Below, one piece after another: positions 15,528-25,252 of a DNA stretch of 64,000 nt. The position numbers and the translations under genes were made by a program. Positions within the stretch are counted from its first letter, which is position 1; every line of letters begins with the position of its first letter. Under the pieces are notes generated by a model, which was not told where the DNA came from, made no database searches, and saw only the letters and a program-made list of their open reading frames with translations. The stretch is from Parasediminibacterium sp051861445 (GTDB taxonomy: Bacteria; Bacteroidota; Bacteroidia; Chitinophagales; Chitinophagaceae): NCBI GenBank assembly GCA_051861445.1, contig JBHYCS010000003.1:62001-126000 (forward strand), written 5' to 3'.

Positions 15528-16427
15528 ATGTCTATTACTGTAAAAGGTTTAACCAAACTTTACGGCACACAAAAAGCCATTCATAATATTTCATTTAACA
15601 TTCAACAAGGAGAAATTGTAGGTTTTTTAGGACCAAATGGTGCAGGAAAAAGTACCACCATGAAAATTATTACCGGCTACTTACAACAAGATGCTGGTAT
15701 TGTAGATGTTTGTGGAATTTCAGTAAAAGAAAATCCAATATTAACTAAAAAGAAAATTGGCTATTTACCCGAAGCTAACCCACTGTACTTTGATATGTAC
15801 ATAAAAGAATACTTGGCTTTTATTGCTGGTATTCATAAAATAGCCAATAAGCAATCTGCTATTGACAATGTAATTGCACTTACAGGATTAACGATTGAAA
15901 GTAAAAAGAAAATTGGACAATTATCTAAAGGTTATAAACAACGTGTAGGTTTGGCTGCAGCACTTATTCATGAACCTGAAGTGTTAATTTTAGATGAACC
16001 TACAACAGGCTTAGACCCTAATCAAATTATTGAAATTAGAAATGTTATAAAGCAGCAAGGGAAAAATAAAACAGTTTTATTTTCATCGCACATTTTACAA
16101 GAAGTTGAGGCCATTTGTGATAGAGTTGTAATTATAAATAAGGGAGAAATTGTTGCTGATGATGTTTTAAGCAATCTCACAAAAGATTCAACAAGTAATA
16201 CCATTGTATTAGAATTACAAGAACAGGTAGATGCCTCCATATTTTCTGGTTTAAACACAAATAAAATATCTAATACAATTTGGCATTTCAAAACTAGTAA
16301 TACAGAAAAAACTAGAAAGCAATTGATGGAAATTGTTCTAAAAAATGAATTAAACATGATTTCATTAACCAATAAAAGCAATAATAATTTAGAGGATGTA
16401 TTTAGGAATTTAACAACAAAAAAATAA
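15528..16427 (+). CDS. gldA: GldA-type ABC transporter ATP-binding protein
   Basis: A 299-aa ABC ATPase most similar to GldA, the ATP-binding subunit linked to gliding motility and secretion in Bacteroidota. Walker A is GPNGAGKST (residues 36-44). The Q-loop region reads GYLPEANPLYFDMYIKEYLAF, a typical GldA stretch. The ABC signature is LSKGYKQRVGLAAAL, Walker B LILDEPTTGLDP, and the switch His lies in LFSSHILQEVE. A C-terminal domain of about 80 residues follows. The permease partners GldF and GldG are not adjacent, so they must be elsewhere or the subunit serves another transporter. It has its own consensus promoter. Confidence 0.8.
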   Translation: MSITVKGLTKLYGTQKAIHNISFNIQQGEIVGFLGPNGAGKSTTMKIITGYLQQDAGIVDVCGISVKENPILTKKKIGYLPEANPLYFDMYIKEYLAFIAGIHKIANKQSAIDNVIALTGLTIESKKKIGQLSKGYKQRVGLAAALIHEPEVLILDEPTTGLDPNQIIEIRNVIKQQGKNKTVLFSSHILQEVEAICDRVVIINKGEIVADDVLSNLTKDSTSNTIVLELQEQVDASIFSGLNTNKISNTIWHFKTSNTEKTRKQLMEIVLKNELNMISLTNKSNNNLEDVFRNLTTKK

Positions 16428-16468
16428 ATGCTTACTTTTATAGCCAACTTAAAGAATGGTAAACGTAA

Positions 16469-16525
16469 GCTGAATAGAGCATCTAACCGATGCAGTGAGT
16501 GACACAACGAAGTTGAATAGTATTA
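16469..16525 (+). repeat. Dispersed intergenic repeat, copy 2
   Basis: GCTGAATAGAG at the left, the degenerate core GAGTGACACAACGAAG and GTTGAATAGTATTAC at the right. It lies between gldA and eno and is the only copy in plus orientation. Confidence 0.6.
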
Positions 16526-16579
16526 CAAAAGCCAATAACAATATTTTTTTAACACAAGCATACAAACAAAGCAAAAATT

Positions 16580-17869
16580 ATGAGTTACATTATTGAAGTG
16601 CATGCCCGCCAAATTTTAGATAGCCGTGGCAATCCTACAGTTGAAGTTGATGTTACAACTGATGATGGTGCAATGGGTAGAGCAGCTGTACCAAGTGGTG
16701 CAAGTACTGGTATTCACGAAGCCGTAGAATTACGTGACAACGATAACAGTGTTTATGTTGGTAAAGGTGTATTACAAGCTGTAAAAAATGTAAATGAACA
16801 AATTGCTGAAGCAATTACTGGTTTTGACGTTACACAACAAGCTGCTATTGACGCAACAATGATTGAGTTAGATGGCACTGCAAACAAAGGTAAATTAGGT
16901 GCAAATGCAATGTTGGCGGTAAGTATGGCGGTTGCAAAAGCTGCTGCTGAAGAAGCTGGCACTCCTTTGTATAGATACATTGGTGGAACAAACGCAAGAA
17001 CATTGCCTATTCCAATGATGAACATTTTGAATGGTGGTGCTCATGCTGATAACAAAATAGATTTTCAAGAGTTTATGGTAATGCCTGTTGGTGCACCAAG
17101 CTTTAGCGAAGGTTTACGTTGGGGTGTTGAAATTTTTCATAAACTGAAAAGTGTATTGAAGAAAAAAGGCTATAGCACCAATGTTGGTGATGAGGGTGGA
17201 TTTGCACCAAATATTCAAAGCAATGAAGAAGCTATTGAAACTGTATTAGAAGCTATTACTGCTGCTGGTTACAAATTGGGTTCTGAAGTCGCTATTGCTA
17301 TGGATGCTGCAAACAGCGAATTATGGAAAGCAGATAAAAACAAATATGTATTCCACAAAAGTAGTGGTAAAGAAATGAGTAGCGATGAATTGGTGAAATT
17401 TTGGGAAAGTTGGGTAAATCAATATCCGATTATTTCTATTGAAGATGGTATGGCTGAAGACGATTGGAATGGTTGGAAAGCTTTAACACAAGCTGTTGGA
17501 AGCAAATGCCAGTTAGTTGGTGATGATTTATTTGTAACAAATGTTTTGCGTTTACAAGAAGGAATTGATAAAGGAATTGCCAATGGTTTATTGGTTAAAG
17601 TAAACCAAATTGGTACGGTAACTGAAACTATTAATGCTGTTACTCTAGCTCAACATAATGGCTACAACACTATTATGAGCCATAGAAGTGGTGAAACAGA
17701 AGATGTAACCATTGCAGATTTAGCTGTTGCATTAAACTGTGGACAAATTAAAACAGGTTCTGCTAGCCGTACAGACCGTATAGCTAAATACAATCAATTA
17801 ATTAGAATAGAAGAAGAATTAGGAAGCACAGGTATTTATCCTAGTGGTAAAATTAAGTTTGGTAAATAA
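16580..17869 (+). CDS. eno: Enolase
   Basis: Phosphopyruvate hydratase, 429 aa, converting 2-phosphoglycerate to phosphoenolpyruvate in glycolysis; cytoplasmic and Mg-dependent. The N-terminal HARQILDSRGNPTVEV is canonical. The metal ligands lie in AMDAANSE, SIEDGMAEDD and VGDDLFVTN, and the catalytic Lys in LLVKVNQIGTVTET. The enolase signature region ends in MSHRSGETEDVTIADLAV. The gene follows a repeat copy and ends at a perfect bidirectional terminator shared with secA. Length and motifs are unremarkable. Confidence 0.98.
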   Translation: MSYIIEVHARQILDSRGNPTVEVDVTTDDGAMGRAAVPSGASTGIHEAVELRDNDNSVYVGKGVLQAVKNVNEQIAEAITGFDVTQQAAIDATMIELDGTANKGKLGANAMLAVSMAVAKAAAEEAGTPLYRYIGGTNARTLPIPMMNILNGGAHADNKIDFQEFMVMPVGAPSFSEGLRWGVEIFHKLKSVLKKKGYSTNVGDEGGFAPNIQSNEEAIETVLEAITAAGYKLGSEVAIAMDAANSELWKADKNKYVFHKSSGKEMSSDELVKFWESWVNQYPIISIEDGMAEDDWNGWKALTQAVGSKCQLVGDDLFVTNVLRLQEGIDKGIANGLLVKVNQIGTVTETINAVTLAQHNGYNTIMSHRSGETEDVTIADLAVALNCGQIKTGSASRTDRIAKYNQLIRIEEELGSTGIYPSGKIKFGK

Positions 17870-17891
17870 ACTTTTGAGTTTACTGAATATA

Positions 17892-17929
17892 AAAAGAGGT
17901 TGTAGAAAATTTATTCTACAACCTCTTTT
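17892..17929. terminator. Bidirectional terminator between eno and secA
   Basis: Perfect 16-bp stem AAAAGAGGTTGTAGAA (17892-17907) / TTCTACAACCTCTTTT (17914-17929) with a 6-nt loop, serving both convergent genes. Confidence 0.93.
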
Positions 17930-17956
17930 AGTATATGTGTATTTCTGGTTTTACAA

Positions 17957-20900
17957 CTACACTACATCTCTACCATGACATGCTTTGTATTTTTTTCCAC
18001 TACCACAAGGGCAAGGATCGTTTCTACCAATTTTTGGACCCACAACTATCGGTTGTTGTTTTACTGGTGTGGGATCGTAATAATCGTTTTCCGTTGGTGG
18101 CATTTCATTGCCAATACCATCCATTTCTTGCTTACGGGTTTTCATGTTGCTTAAGTCGGTTTTCTCTTGTCTCCCTTCTTTTACTTGACTTTCGTTTTCA
18201 ATAGGAATAGTAGCATGACAAAGAAACTCAACAATGTTTTTATTCACCTCAGCATCCATATTTTTAAATAAGTTGAATGCTTCTACTTTGTAAATTACCA
18301 ATGGATCTTTTTGTTCGTAAGTAGCTGTTTGAACGCTTTGTTTCAAATCGTCCATTGCTCTTAAATGTTCTTTCCATTGATCATCGATAAAGTTTAAAGT
18401 AACTGTTTTTTCTAAAGCATTTAATAATTCTGCTCCATTAGTTACCAAAGTTTTATCCATATTGGCTAAAACTTGTAAACCACGTTTTCCATCAGTAAAT
18501 GGCACAATTACGTTTTCAATATGTTTTCCTTGTTGCTCACGTATATTTTTAAATACGGGAACAGCTTGAACAGCCATTTCATCTTTTTTACGTTGGTAGT
18601 TTTCTGTAGCTTGATTGTACAGTTTTTCTGCAAGTTGATTGGTTGAAAGTTTACCAAATTCTTCTGCTGTAATTGCAGCATCAATACCAAAGTTTACGAT
18701 GGCTGCCAAACGAAATCCTTCGTAATCGTTTTGTTCTTTAAATGAATTAATTAAGCCTTCTGCTACTGTATAGAATGCGTTGTCTAAGTCTAAAGCCAAC
18801 CTTTCTCCAAATAATGCATGGCTACGTTTTGTATAAATTACTGTACGTTGTTTATTCATGACATCATCGTACTCAAGTAAACGTTTTCTTATACCAAAGT
18901 TATTTTCTTCTACTTTCTTTTGAGCTCTTTCAATGCTTTTGGTAATCATGCTGTGTTGAATAACTTCACCTTCTTTATAGCCAGCAAAATCCATCACTTT
19001 AGCAATACGTTCACTACCAAACATACGCATTAAATCATCTTCCAAACTCACAAAAAACTGTGTAGAACCTGGATCACCTTGACGGCCTGCACGTCCACGT
19101 AACTGTCTATCAACCCTTCTACTTTCATGGCGTTCTGTACCAATAATTGCCAAACCACCTGCTTCTTTTACACCTGCACCAAGTTTAATATCGGTACCAC
19201 GACCAGCCATATTGGTTGCAATTGTAATTGCCCCAGGTAAACCAGCTTCTGCTACAACTTGAGCTTCACGAGCATGTTGCTTGGCATTTAATACATTGTG
19301 TGGAATTTGTTTTTGACGCAACATTCTACTCAATAATTCACTCACTTCAACCGATGTTGTACCCACCAAAACTGGACGAGGAGTTTGGGCTTCTACCACT
19401 CCTGTTTTTGGATTAGCAGCAGGTATTAAATTTCCTTTTGCATCATATTTTGGAACATAGTTACCTAGTGCGTCTTTTACGTCGGTAACTTCATAATGAG
19501 AATAAGGGAAAACTAGTTTTTGAATTTCGTTAATAACAGCACCAAATTTTTCTCTTTTTGTTTTGTACACCAAGTCTTGTTCATCTTTTCTAATGGCTGT
19601 TATATTTGTAGGAATAGTAACAACATCTAACTTATAAATATCCCAAAATTCACCGGCTTCTGTTTCAGCTGTACCCGTCATACCGCAAAGCTTGTGGTAC
19701 ATTCTAAAATAGTTTTGAAGCGTTACGGTTGCATACGTTTGTGTAGTTGCTTCTATTTGTACATTTTCTTTGGCTTCAATTGCTTGGTGTAAACCATCTG
19801 AATAACGTCTACCATCTAAAATACGACCTGTTTGTTCATCTACAATTTTTACACTTCCTTCCATTACCACATATTCTACATCTTTATCAAATAATGTATA
19901 GGCTTTTAGTAATTGTTGAACAGTATGAATACGATCGGCTTTTACAGAATAATCATTAATTACCGCTTCTTTTTGATGTAGCTTTTCTTCTGCATCTAAT
20001 TCAGCTTTATCAATAGCTGCAAGGCTTACACTAATATCTGGTAAAATGAAGAAATTAGGATCTTCACCCGATTTTGTAATGAGTTGAATTCCTTTATCGG
20101 TTAATTCTACAGAGTTATTTTTTTCATCAATGTAGAAATACAATTCTTCATCTGCTTTTGGCATTTCTCTTGATTGATCTGCCAAATAATAATTCTCAGC
20201 TTTTTGAAGTTTTACCCTCATCCCTGGCTCACTCAAATACTTAATAGTAGCACTATTTTTAGGCAAACCTCTATGTGCTCTAAACAATGCTAAGCCACCA
20301 TCTTTAGGATCGTCGTTACCTTCTGCAATTTTCTTTTTTGCTTCATTTAAAAATCCATTAACAGCCTTTCTTTGAGCATCAACTAGCTTTTCAATTCTTG
20401 GTTTTAATTCAAAAAATTGCTCAATATTATCTTGTTTTCCAATTGGCCCACTAATAATTAACGGTGTTCTTGCATCGTCAATTAAAACGCTATCTACCTC
20501 ATCTACCATTGCAAAATGATGTTTACGTTGCACCATTTCATCTGGATTATGCACCATGTTATCTCTCAAATAATCGAAGCCAAATTCGTTATTCGTTCCA
20601 TAAGTAATATCTGCTAAATAAGCGTTTCTTCTTTCAGCAGTATTGGGTTGATGTTTATCAATACAATCTACAGTTAATCCTAACCATTCAAACAACGTTC
20701 CATTCCATTCACTATCTCTTTTTGCTAAGTAGTCGTTTACAGTTACAATATGCACACCTTCGCCAGCCAATGCATTCAAGTATGCAGGTAAAGTACTTAC
20801 TAAAGTTTTACCTTCACCTGTTGCCATTTCGGCAATTTTTCCGCTATGCAAAACGCTACCACCAATTAATTGCACATCGTAGTGTACCATATTCCAAGTA

Positions 20901-21400
20901 ATGGGTGTTCCACCAGCAACCCATGTATTTTTAAAAATACTTTTTTCGCCATCAATAGTAATGTAGGGCTTTTTAACGCTTAGTTCTCTATCTAAACTTG
21001 TAGCATTTGATACCAATTCAGTATTTTCTTTAAAGCGTCTTGCAGTTTCTTTAACCACAGCAAATGCTTCTGGATGAATTTCTTTTAAAGCTTCTTCCAA
21101 TTGCTTGTCACGTTCTTTTTTCAGCTTATCAACCTGTTGATAAATTTCATCTTTTACATGAATATCAGAAGTAGGTAAAGCATCTGCTTCTTGTTGTTTG
21201 CTTTCTATTTGGCTATCAATTTCTTGAATATATGCTTTAATTCTAGATTTAAACTCTTGGGTTTTGGCACGCAATTCATCGTTTGATAATTGTTGATATT
21301 GCTGGTAGAATTGATTAATTTTTTCAATAATCGGTTTTATCTGTGCAATATCTTTTTCACTTTTATTGCCGCCTAATAATTTGCTAATAAATTTCAACAT
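17957..21400 (-). CDS. secA: Preprotein translocase ATPase SecA
   Basis: Motor ATPase of the Sec export pathway, 1147 aa, longer than the E. coli enzyme because of insertions in the first nucleotide-binding domain (about residues 340-420) and after the preprotein cross-linking domain, as usual in Bacteroidota. Walker A is MATGEGKTL, the DEAD-like box VDEVDSVLIDDARTPLIISGP. The second RecA domain contains AGRGTDIKLG and GTERHESRRVDRQLRGRAGRQGDPG. The helical scaffold follows, and the C-terminus carries the zinc-binding SecB/lipid-interacting motif CPCGSGKKYKACHG. It is a single-gene unit ending at the shared terminator. Confidence 0.98.
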   Translation of the reverse strand: MLKFISKLLGGNKSEKDIAQIKPIIEKINQFYQQYQQLSNDELRAKTQEFKSRIKAYIQEIDSQIESKQQEADALPTSDIHVKDEIYQQVDKLKKERDKQLEEALKEIHPEAFAVVKETARRFKENTELVSNATSLDRELSVKKPYITIDGEKSIFKNTWVAGGTPITWNMVHYDVQLIGGSVLHSGKIAEMATGEGKTLVSTLPAYLNALAGEGVHIVTVNDYLAKRDSEWNGTLFEWLGLTVDCIDKHQPNTAERRNAYLADITYGTNNEFGFDYLRDNMVHNPDEMVQRKHHFAMVDEVDSVLIDDARTPLIISGPIGKQDNIEQFFELKPRIEKLVDAQRKAVNGFLNEAKKKIAEGNDDPKDGGLALFRAHRGLPKNSATIKYLSEPGMRVKLQKAENYYLADQSREMPKADEELYFYIDEKNNSVELTDKGIQLITKSGEDPNFFILPDISVSLAAIDKAELDAEEKLHQKEAVINDYSVKADRIHTVQQLLKAYTLFDKDVEYVVMEGSVKIVDEQTGRILDGRRYSDGLHQAIEAKENVQIEATTQTYATVTLQNYFRMYHKLCGMTGTAETEAGEFWDIYKLDVVTIPTNITAIRKDEQDLVYKTKREKFGAVINEIQKLVFPYSHYEVTDVKDALGNYVPKYDAKGNLIPAANPKTGVVEAQTPRPVLVGTTSVEVSELLSRMLRQKQIPHNVLNAKQHAREAQVVAEAGLPGAITIATNMAGRGTDIKLGAGVKEAGGLAIIGTERHESRRVDRQLRGRAGRQGDPGSTQFFVSLEDDLMRMFGSERIAKVMDFAGYKEGEVIQHSMITKSIERAQKKVEENNFGIRKRLLEYDDVMNKQRTVIYTKRSHALFGERLALDLDNAFYTVAEGLINSFKEQNDYEGFRLAAIVNFGIDAAITAEEFGKLSTNQLAEKLYNQATENYQRKKDEMAVQAVPVFKNIREQQGKHIENVIVPFTDGKRGLQVLANMDKTLVTNGAELLNALEKTVTLNFIDDQWKEHLRAMDDLKQSVQTATYEQKDPLVIYKVEAFNLFKNMDAEVNKNIVEFLCHATIPIENESQVKEGRQEKTDLSNMKTRKQEMDGIGNEMPPTENDYYDPTPVKQQPIVVGPKIGRNDPCPCGSGKKYKACHGRDVV

Positions 21401-21494
21401 ATAAATGGTACGATTGTATAATTATGATTCTTTATCAAATAAAGTGCTACAAGATTTTCTAGTCAATTTGGCACTTTTTCTCTTTTTCAGGCGA

Positions 21495-21502
21495 CAAATG
21501 TA
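21495..21502 (-). promoter_or_regulatory. Candidate -7 box of secA
   Basis: TACATTTG on the minus strand matches TAnnTTTG, 94 bp before the secA start. No clear -33 element was seen. Confidence 0.4.
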
Positions 21503-21563
21503 AAGAATTTGGCTTCAGTAGCATGAAGCCATTATTTTTAAGGCAGAATAAATTAAATATTAA

Positions 21564-22220
21564 ATGATGAATATTCGAAAAAGTATTTTACTGAGTTGTG
21601 TATCGTTGATTACAATACAAGTTTATGGGCAAGAATCTAACCTTGATTCTATAAAAGTATTGAAAGATTCTGTAGTAATAAAAACAGGATTGATTTCTAT
21701 TGATTCGATAGCAAAAAGACGCAATCAATTGAACAAAACAAACATGAGCATTCTGGCAGGTTGGGCTGCTGTAAATATTTTACAAAGCTCTATTTCAGCA
21801 GGAAATGCAACAGGTGTAGACAAAAGTTTTTTTAAGATGAATGTGTATTGGAATACAGTGAATTTAGCAATTGCAGGCGTTGGATTGTATAGTGTAAAAA
21901 AAGCCATGCTAAAGAAAACTTCATTAGAAAAAGAATTAAAAATTCAAAATCAACTAGAAAGAATTTTATTGGTAAATACGGCTTTAGACATTGGATATAT
22001 TTTTGGTGGAATGTACTTACAAGAAAGAGGTAAAAGATTGGCCAATAATCAAACTGAAGGATTTGGAAAAAGTATTATTGTACAAGGTGGATTTTTATTG
22101 GGTTTCGATATAATTCAATATTACTATCACAGACAAAATGGAAAAAATTTGAATAAATGGATGAAAAAAGTAGATTTTAATGTTACCGAAAATGGAGTTG
22201 GAATAAAAGTGAAATTATAA
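21564..22220 (+). CDS. Hypothetical membrane protein (DUF6992-like)
   Basis: A 218-aa protein with an N-terminal signal sequence cut after the VYGQ region (about residue 23). A coil-like segment follows, then three or four hydrophobic stretches (MSILAGWAAVNILQ, LAIAGVGLYSVKKAM, ALDIGYIFGGMYLQ and VQGGFLLGFDIIQYYYH). The arrangement resembles DUF6992 proteins of Bacteroidota, whose role is not known. Two adjacent ATG codons (21564 and 21567) are possible starts. It is monocistronic and divergent from secA. Confidence 0.7.
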   Translation: MMNIRKSILLSCVSLITIQVYGQESNLDSIKVLKDSVVIKTGLISIDSIAKRRNQLNKTNMSILAGWAAVNILQSSISAGNATGVDKSFFKMNVYWNTVNLAIAGVGLYSVKKAMLKKTSLEKELKIQNQLERILLVNTALDIGYIFGGMYLQERGKRLANNQTEGFGKSIIVQGGFLLGFDIIQYYYHRQNGKNLNKWMKKVDFNVTENGVGIKVKL

Positions 22221-22275
22221 CCTTGTTGGCAATTGCTGCAAAAACAGGATTAAATTATACGTTGATGCATTCGTT

Positions 22276-22315
22276 CAATAAAAAAGCAGCTTTTTGTAAA
22301 GCTGCTTTTTTATTG
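22276..22315. terminator. Bidirectional terminator, end of nuo operon
   Basis: Perfect 18-bp stem CAATAAAAAAGCAGCTTT / AAAGCTGCTTTTTTATTG with a 4-nt loop between the convergent DUF6992-like gene and nuoN. Confidence 0.93.
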
Positions 22316-22330
22316 AGTATTTAAATGGAA

Positions 22331-23725
22331 TTAAAAGTAAAACCAATTTAACAACACTGTTGGATAAATGCCTAATAAAATAATAATTGCTGCTAGAACA
22401 ACTAATGTTATTTTAAAACCTTGACCAAATGTTTCTGTTTCTGCATTACCTTCTTTAAAGTACATAGCTTGAATAACTTTGAAATAGTAATACACACTTA
22501 CAGCGGCAAATAAAACAGCAGTAATTACTAAGATTAATGCACCATATCCACCCGTTTTTACTACAGCAGCTAACATATAATATTTAGCAAAAAAACCTGC
22601 TGTTAAAGGTATACCTGCAAGAGAAAATAAGAATACACTATTGGTAGCCGCTAATAATGGTTGTGTTTTGGCAAGACCATTATAACCATCTAAAGAATAA
22701 TCTTTCATTTTAACCAATATGGCAAAAATACCAATGGTAGCAAGGCTATATGCAGCAGCATATAAAATAATACCTTCTTTAGCAAAATCATTGCTTGCAT
22801 ACAAAGCAAACAACATAAATCCTGCTTGAGCAATACTACTGTATGCCAACATCCGCTTTACACTTTGTTGAAATACAGCTGTTATATTACCAATTAATAG
22901 TGTAACAATAATAATAATAAACAAAATCAGTTTCCAAGAAGCACCTAAATCTTCTGCTTTTGCGGCAAATAGTTTCATGAAAGCAAAGAAACCTGCAGCT
23001 TTAACAATGGTTGCCATGAAAGATGTAAATACGCTAGGTGTTCCGTCGTAAACATCAGGAGTCCAAAAATGAAATGGTGCAGCCGAAACCTTAAAAGCCA
23101 TTGAAATAAATAATAAAATTAAACCAACTGGTGCAAGAATTCCAGCAGTCATTAAACCAGTGATAGCAGATTTAGAACCACTTGAAGCCAACCCAAAATT
23201 CCCTGTAGCTCCATACAATAATGCAATACCCATTAACATGATGCCTGTTGAAAAAGAGCCCATTAAAAAATACTTTAAAGCAGCTTCGTTGCTTTTTAAA
23301 TTTCTTTTATCTGCACCAGCTAAAATGTATAAAGGAATAGACAAAATTTCTACCCCAATAAAAAACATTAATAACCCATTGAAAGAAGTAAGTACACTTG
23401 CACCACATAAAACGAAAAATATCAACGCAAAATATTCTGCTTTATATTCTCCCACATTTACAATATCGTTTCCGCTTAAGATAAAATAAATTAGGGTTGC
23501 AATAAATAATATATTGTTGAAGTACAATCCAAATTTATCGAACGATAAAAGTGATTTGGTATCTACTTCTATAGCGTATATACCAAAGGTTTGACAAACG
23601 TTACCAAATATCAACAAAAGCAAAGCAGCTATTGCTACATTTTTAATGGTTGTTTTATTTGTGGTATAAATACCCGTAAACATCATCACTACACCACATA
23701 AAGCTGAAAGAATAATTGCATTCAT
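22331..23725 (-). CDS. nuoN: NADH-quinone oxidoreductase subunit N
   Basis: Antiporter-like membrane subunit of respiratory complex I, 464 aa with about 14 transmembrane helices; one of the proton channels. The Proton_antipo_M core is seen in FIGVEILSIPLYILAGADKRN, which holds a channel Glu in the IE pair. The conserved Lys-bearing MAFKVSAAPFHFWTPDVYDG and VKRMLAYSSIAQAGFML are also present. It is the 3'-most gene of the nuo operon and ends 15 bp before the terminator stem. A 79-bp gap to nuoM shows no special feature. Confidence 0.96.
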   Translation of the reverse strand: MNAIILSALCGVVMMFTGIYTTNKTTIKNVAIAALLLLIFGNVCQTFGIYAIEVDTKSLLSFDKFGLYFNNILFIATLIYFILSGNDIVNVGEYKAEYFALIFFVLCGASVLTSFNGLLMFFIGVEILSIPLYILAGADKRNLKSNEAALKYFLMGSFSTGIMLMGIALLYGATGNFGLASSGSKSAITGLMTAGILAPVGLILLFISMAFKVSAAPFHFWTPDVYDGTPSVFTSFMATIVKAAGFFAFMKLFAAKAEDLGASWKLILFIIIIVTLLIGNITAVFQQSVKRMLAYSSIAQAGFMLFALYASNDFAKEGIILYAAAYSLATIGIFAILVKMKDYSLDGYNGLAKTQPLLAATNSVFLFSLAGIPLTAGFFAKYYMLAAVVKTGGYGALILVITAVLFAAVSVYYYFKVIQAMYFKEGNAETETFGQGFKITLVVLAAIIILLGIYPTVLLNWFYF

Positions 23726-23804
23726 AGAAATGTATAAGGTTGTAAGTTATTGGTTATAATTATCTGTTTATCACGATTCAAATCCTCTCTATAACGTGTA
23801 ACTT

Positions 23805-25232
23805 TTATCGTTTTACCAAAATTGAGTTTACAGTTTCTGTTGTTAAATCAATCATTGGTTGAGGAAAAATACCCAAACCAATAATTACTATTACCAATAC
23901 AATTAGCATTAATTGTGTATTTACAGAAAACTCTGTTGCTTTTTCTGTAAGCTGTACTGTATTGCCATAAAAAACTTTTTGTACCATGTTTAAAGTATAA
24001 ACAGCTGCCAATATGATGCTAATACCTGCTACACCTGCTAAATATATATTGTATTGAAATAGTCCATTAAACATTAAAAATTCACCTACAAATGCATTGG
24101 TAAGTGGTAAAGCAACATTTGCAAAAGCCATTACTACTAATAAAATAGCCAATGCAGGTGCTTTTTGTGCTAAGCCACCTAAATCGCTAAACTTTCTAGT
24201 ACCTAATTTTTGTTCAATTGCATCTGCAACAATCCATAATCCTATAACATTTACACCATGATTAAACATTTGAATCATTACGCCTTTTAAACCAATGGTA
24301 TTCAGTGTAAATATTGCTGCACTCATTAAACCAATATGTGCAATTGAAGAATACGCAATCAAGCGTTTAATATCATCTTGTTTGATGGCAATAAATGAAG
24401 CATACAACATTCCAATTACACTTAGTAAAATGATTATAAATCCAAATTTTTCAGTTGCAATTGGAAAAATAGGAATCAACCAACGAATTACAGCAAAAAT
24501 TCCCATTTTTACCATGATGCCGCTCAGAACCATCGTTACGGCAGTTGGAGATTGTTCGTATGCATCTGGTTGCCAAGTATGGAAAGGGAAAATTGGCATT
24601 TTAATGGCAAAGGCAATAAAGAACAACCAAAAGCCAATATTTTGCTCCGTAGCTGAAAGCTTTAATTGATAAAATGAAGCTATTGAGAAAGAATGTGTTG
24701 GACTTAAAAAATAGATGTATAAAATACCAATAAGCATTAATAAAGAACCTAAAAATGTGTAAATGAAAAACTTAAAAGTAACTGCAATTCGTTTTTCGCC
24801 ACCCCAAATTGAACAAAGAAAATACACAGGTATTAATGCTAACTCCCAAAAAAAGTAGAACAATAAGCAATCTGTTGCCACAAAAACGCCCATTAAACCG
24901 GCTTGAGTCAATAACATTAATCCATAAAATGCATTGGAATTTTTATACTCATTATTGTAAGTAGCAGCAAAAATAATGGGGAAAGAAACTGCTGTTAATA
25001 AAGTTAACATTTTGCTCATTCCATCCAATGCAACTGAAAATCTTGAACCTAAAACAGGCAACCAAGTAGCATCATAAACCAATTCTGATGTAGCAAAAAG
25101 AGCGTAAATGCCAATAATAGCAGTAATTGTGGCCGAAAGAAGTGCTGCATTTTTAGCACTATTACCATTTTTTAATAAAAAGGTAACTAATCCACTAACA
25201 ACTGGTATAAATATGAGTAATAAAGGAATCAT
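23805..25232 (-). CDS. nuoM: NADH-quinone oxidoreductase subunit M
   Basis: Second antiporter-like subunit of the complex I membrane arm, 475 aa. Diagnostic stretches are FFWELALIPVYFLCSIWGG with the channel Glu, FAIKMPIFPFHTWQPDAYEQSP with the half-channel Lys, and IKRLIAYSSIAHIGLMSAAIF. The last helix and the short C-terminus are typical for NuoM and lack the long lateral helix of NuoL. It sits 20 bp downstream of nuoL. Confidence 0.96.
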   Translation of the reverse strand: MIPLLLIFIPVVSGLVTFLLKNGNSAKNAALLSATITAIIGIYALFATSELVYDATWLPVLGSRFSVALDGMSKMLTLLTAVSFPIIFAATYNNEYKNSNAFYGLMLLTQAGLMGVFVATDCLLFYFFWELALIPVYFLCSIWGGEKRIAVTFKFFIYTFLGSLLMLIGILYIYFLSPTHSFSIASFYQLKLSATEQNIGFWLFFIAFAIKMPIFPFHTWQPDAYEQSPTAVTMVLSGIMVKMGIFAVIRWLIPIFPIATEKFGFIIILLSVIGMLYASFIAIKQDDIKRLIAYSSIAHIGLMSAAIFTLNTIGLKGVMIQMFNHGVNVIGLWIVADAIEQKLGTRKFSDLGGLAQKAPALAILLVVMAFANVALPLTNAFVGEFLMFNGLFQYNIYLAGVAGISIILAAVYTLNMVQKVFYGNTVQLTEKATEFSVNTQLMLIVLVIVIIGLGIFPQPMIDLTTETVNSILVKR

Positions 25233-25252
25233 GTTTAAAGAATAAGCTTATA

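Noticed and set aside
16753..17025. Open frames antisense to eno, secA, nuo and other genes
   Set aside because: They follow the codon bias of the real gene on the other strand, have no promoter or family signal, and are shadows.
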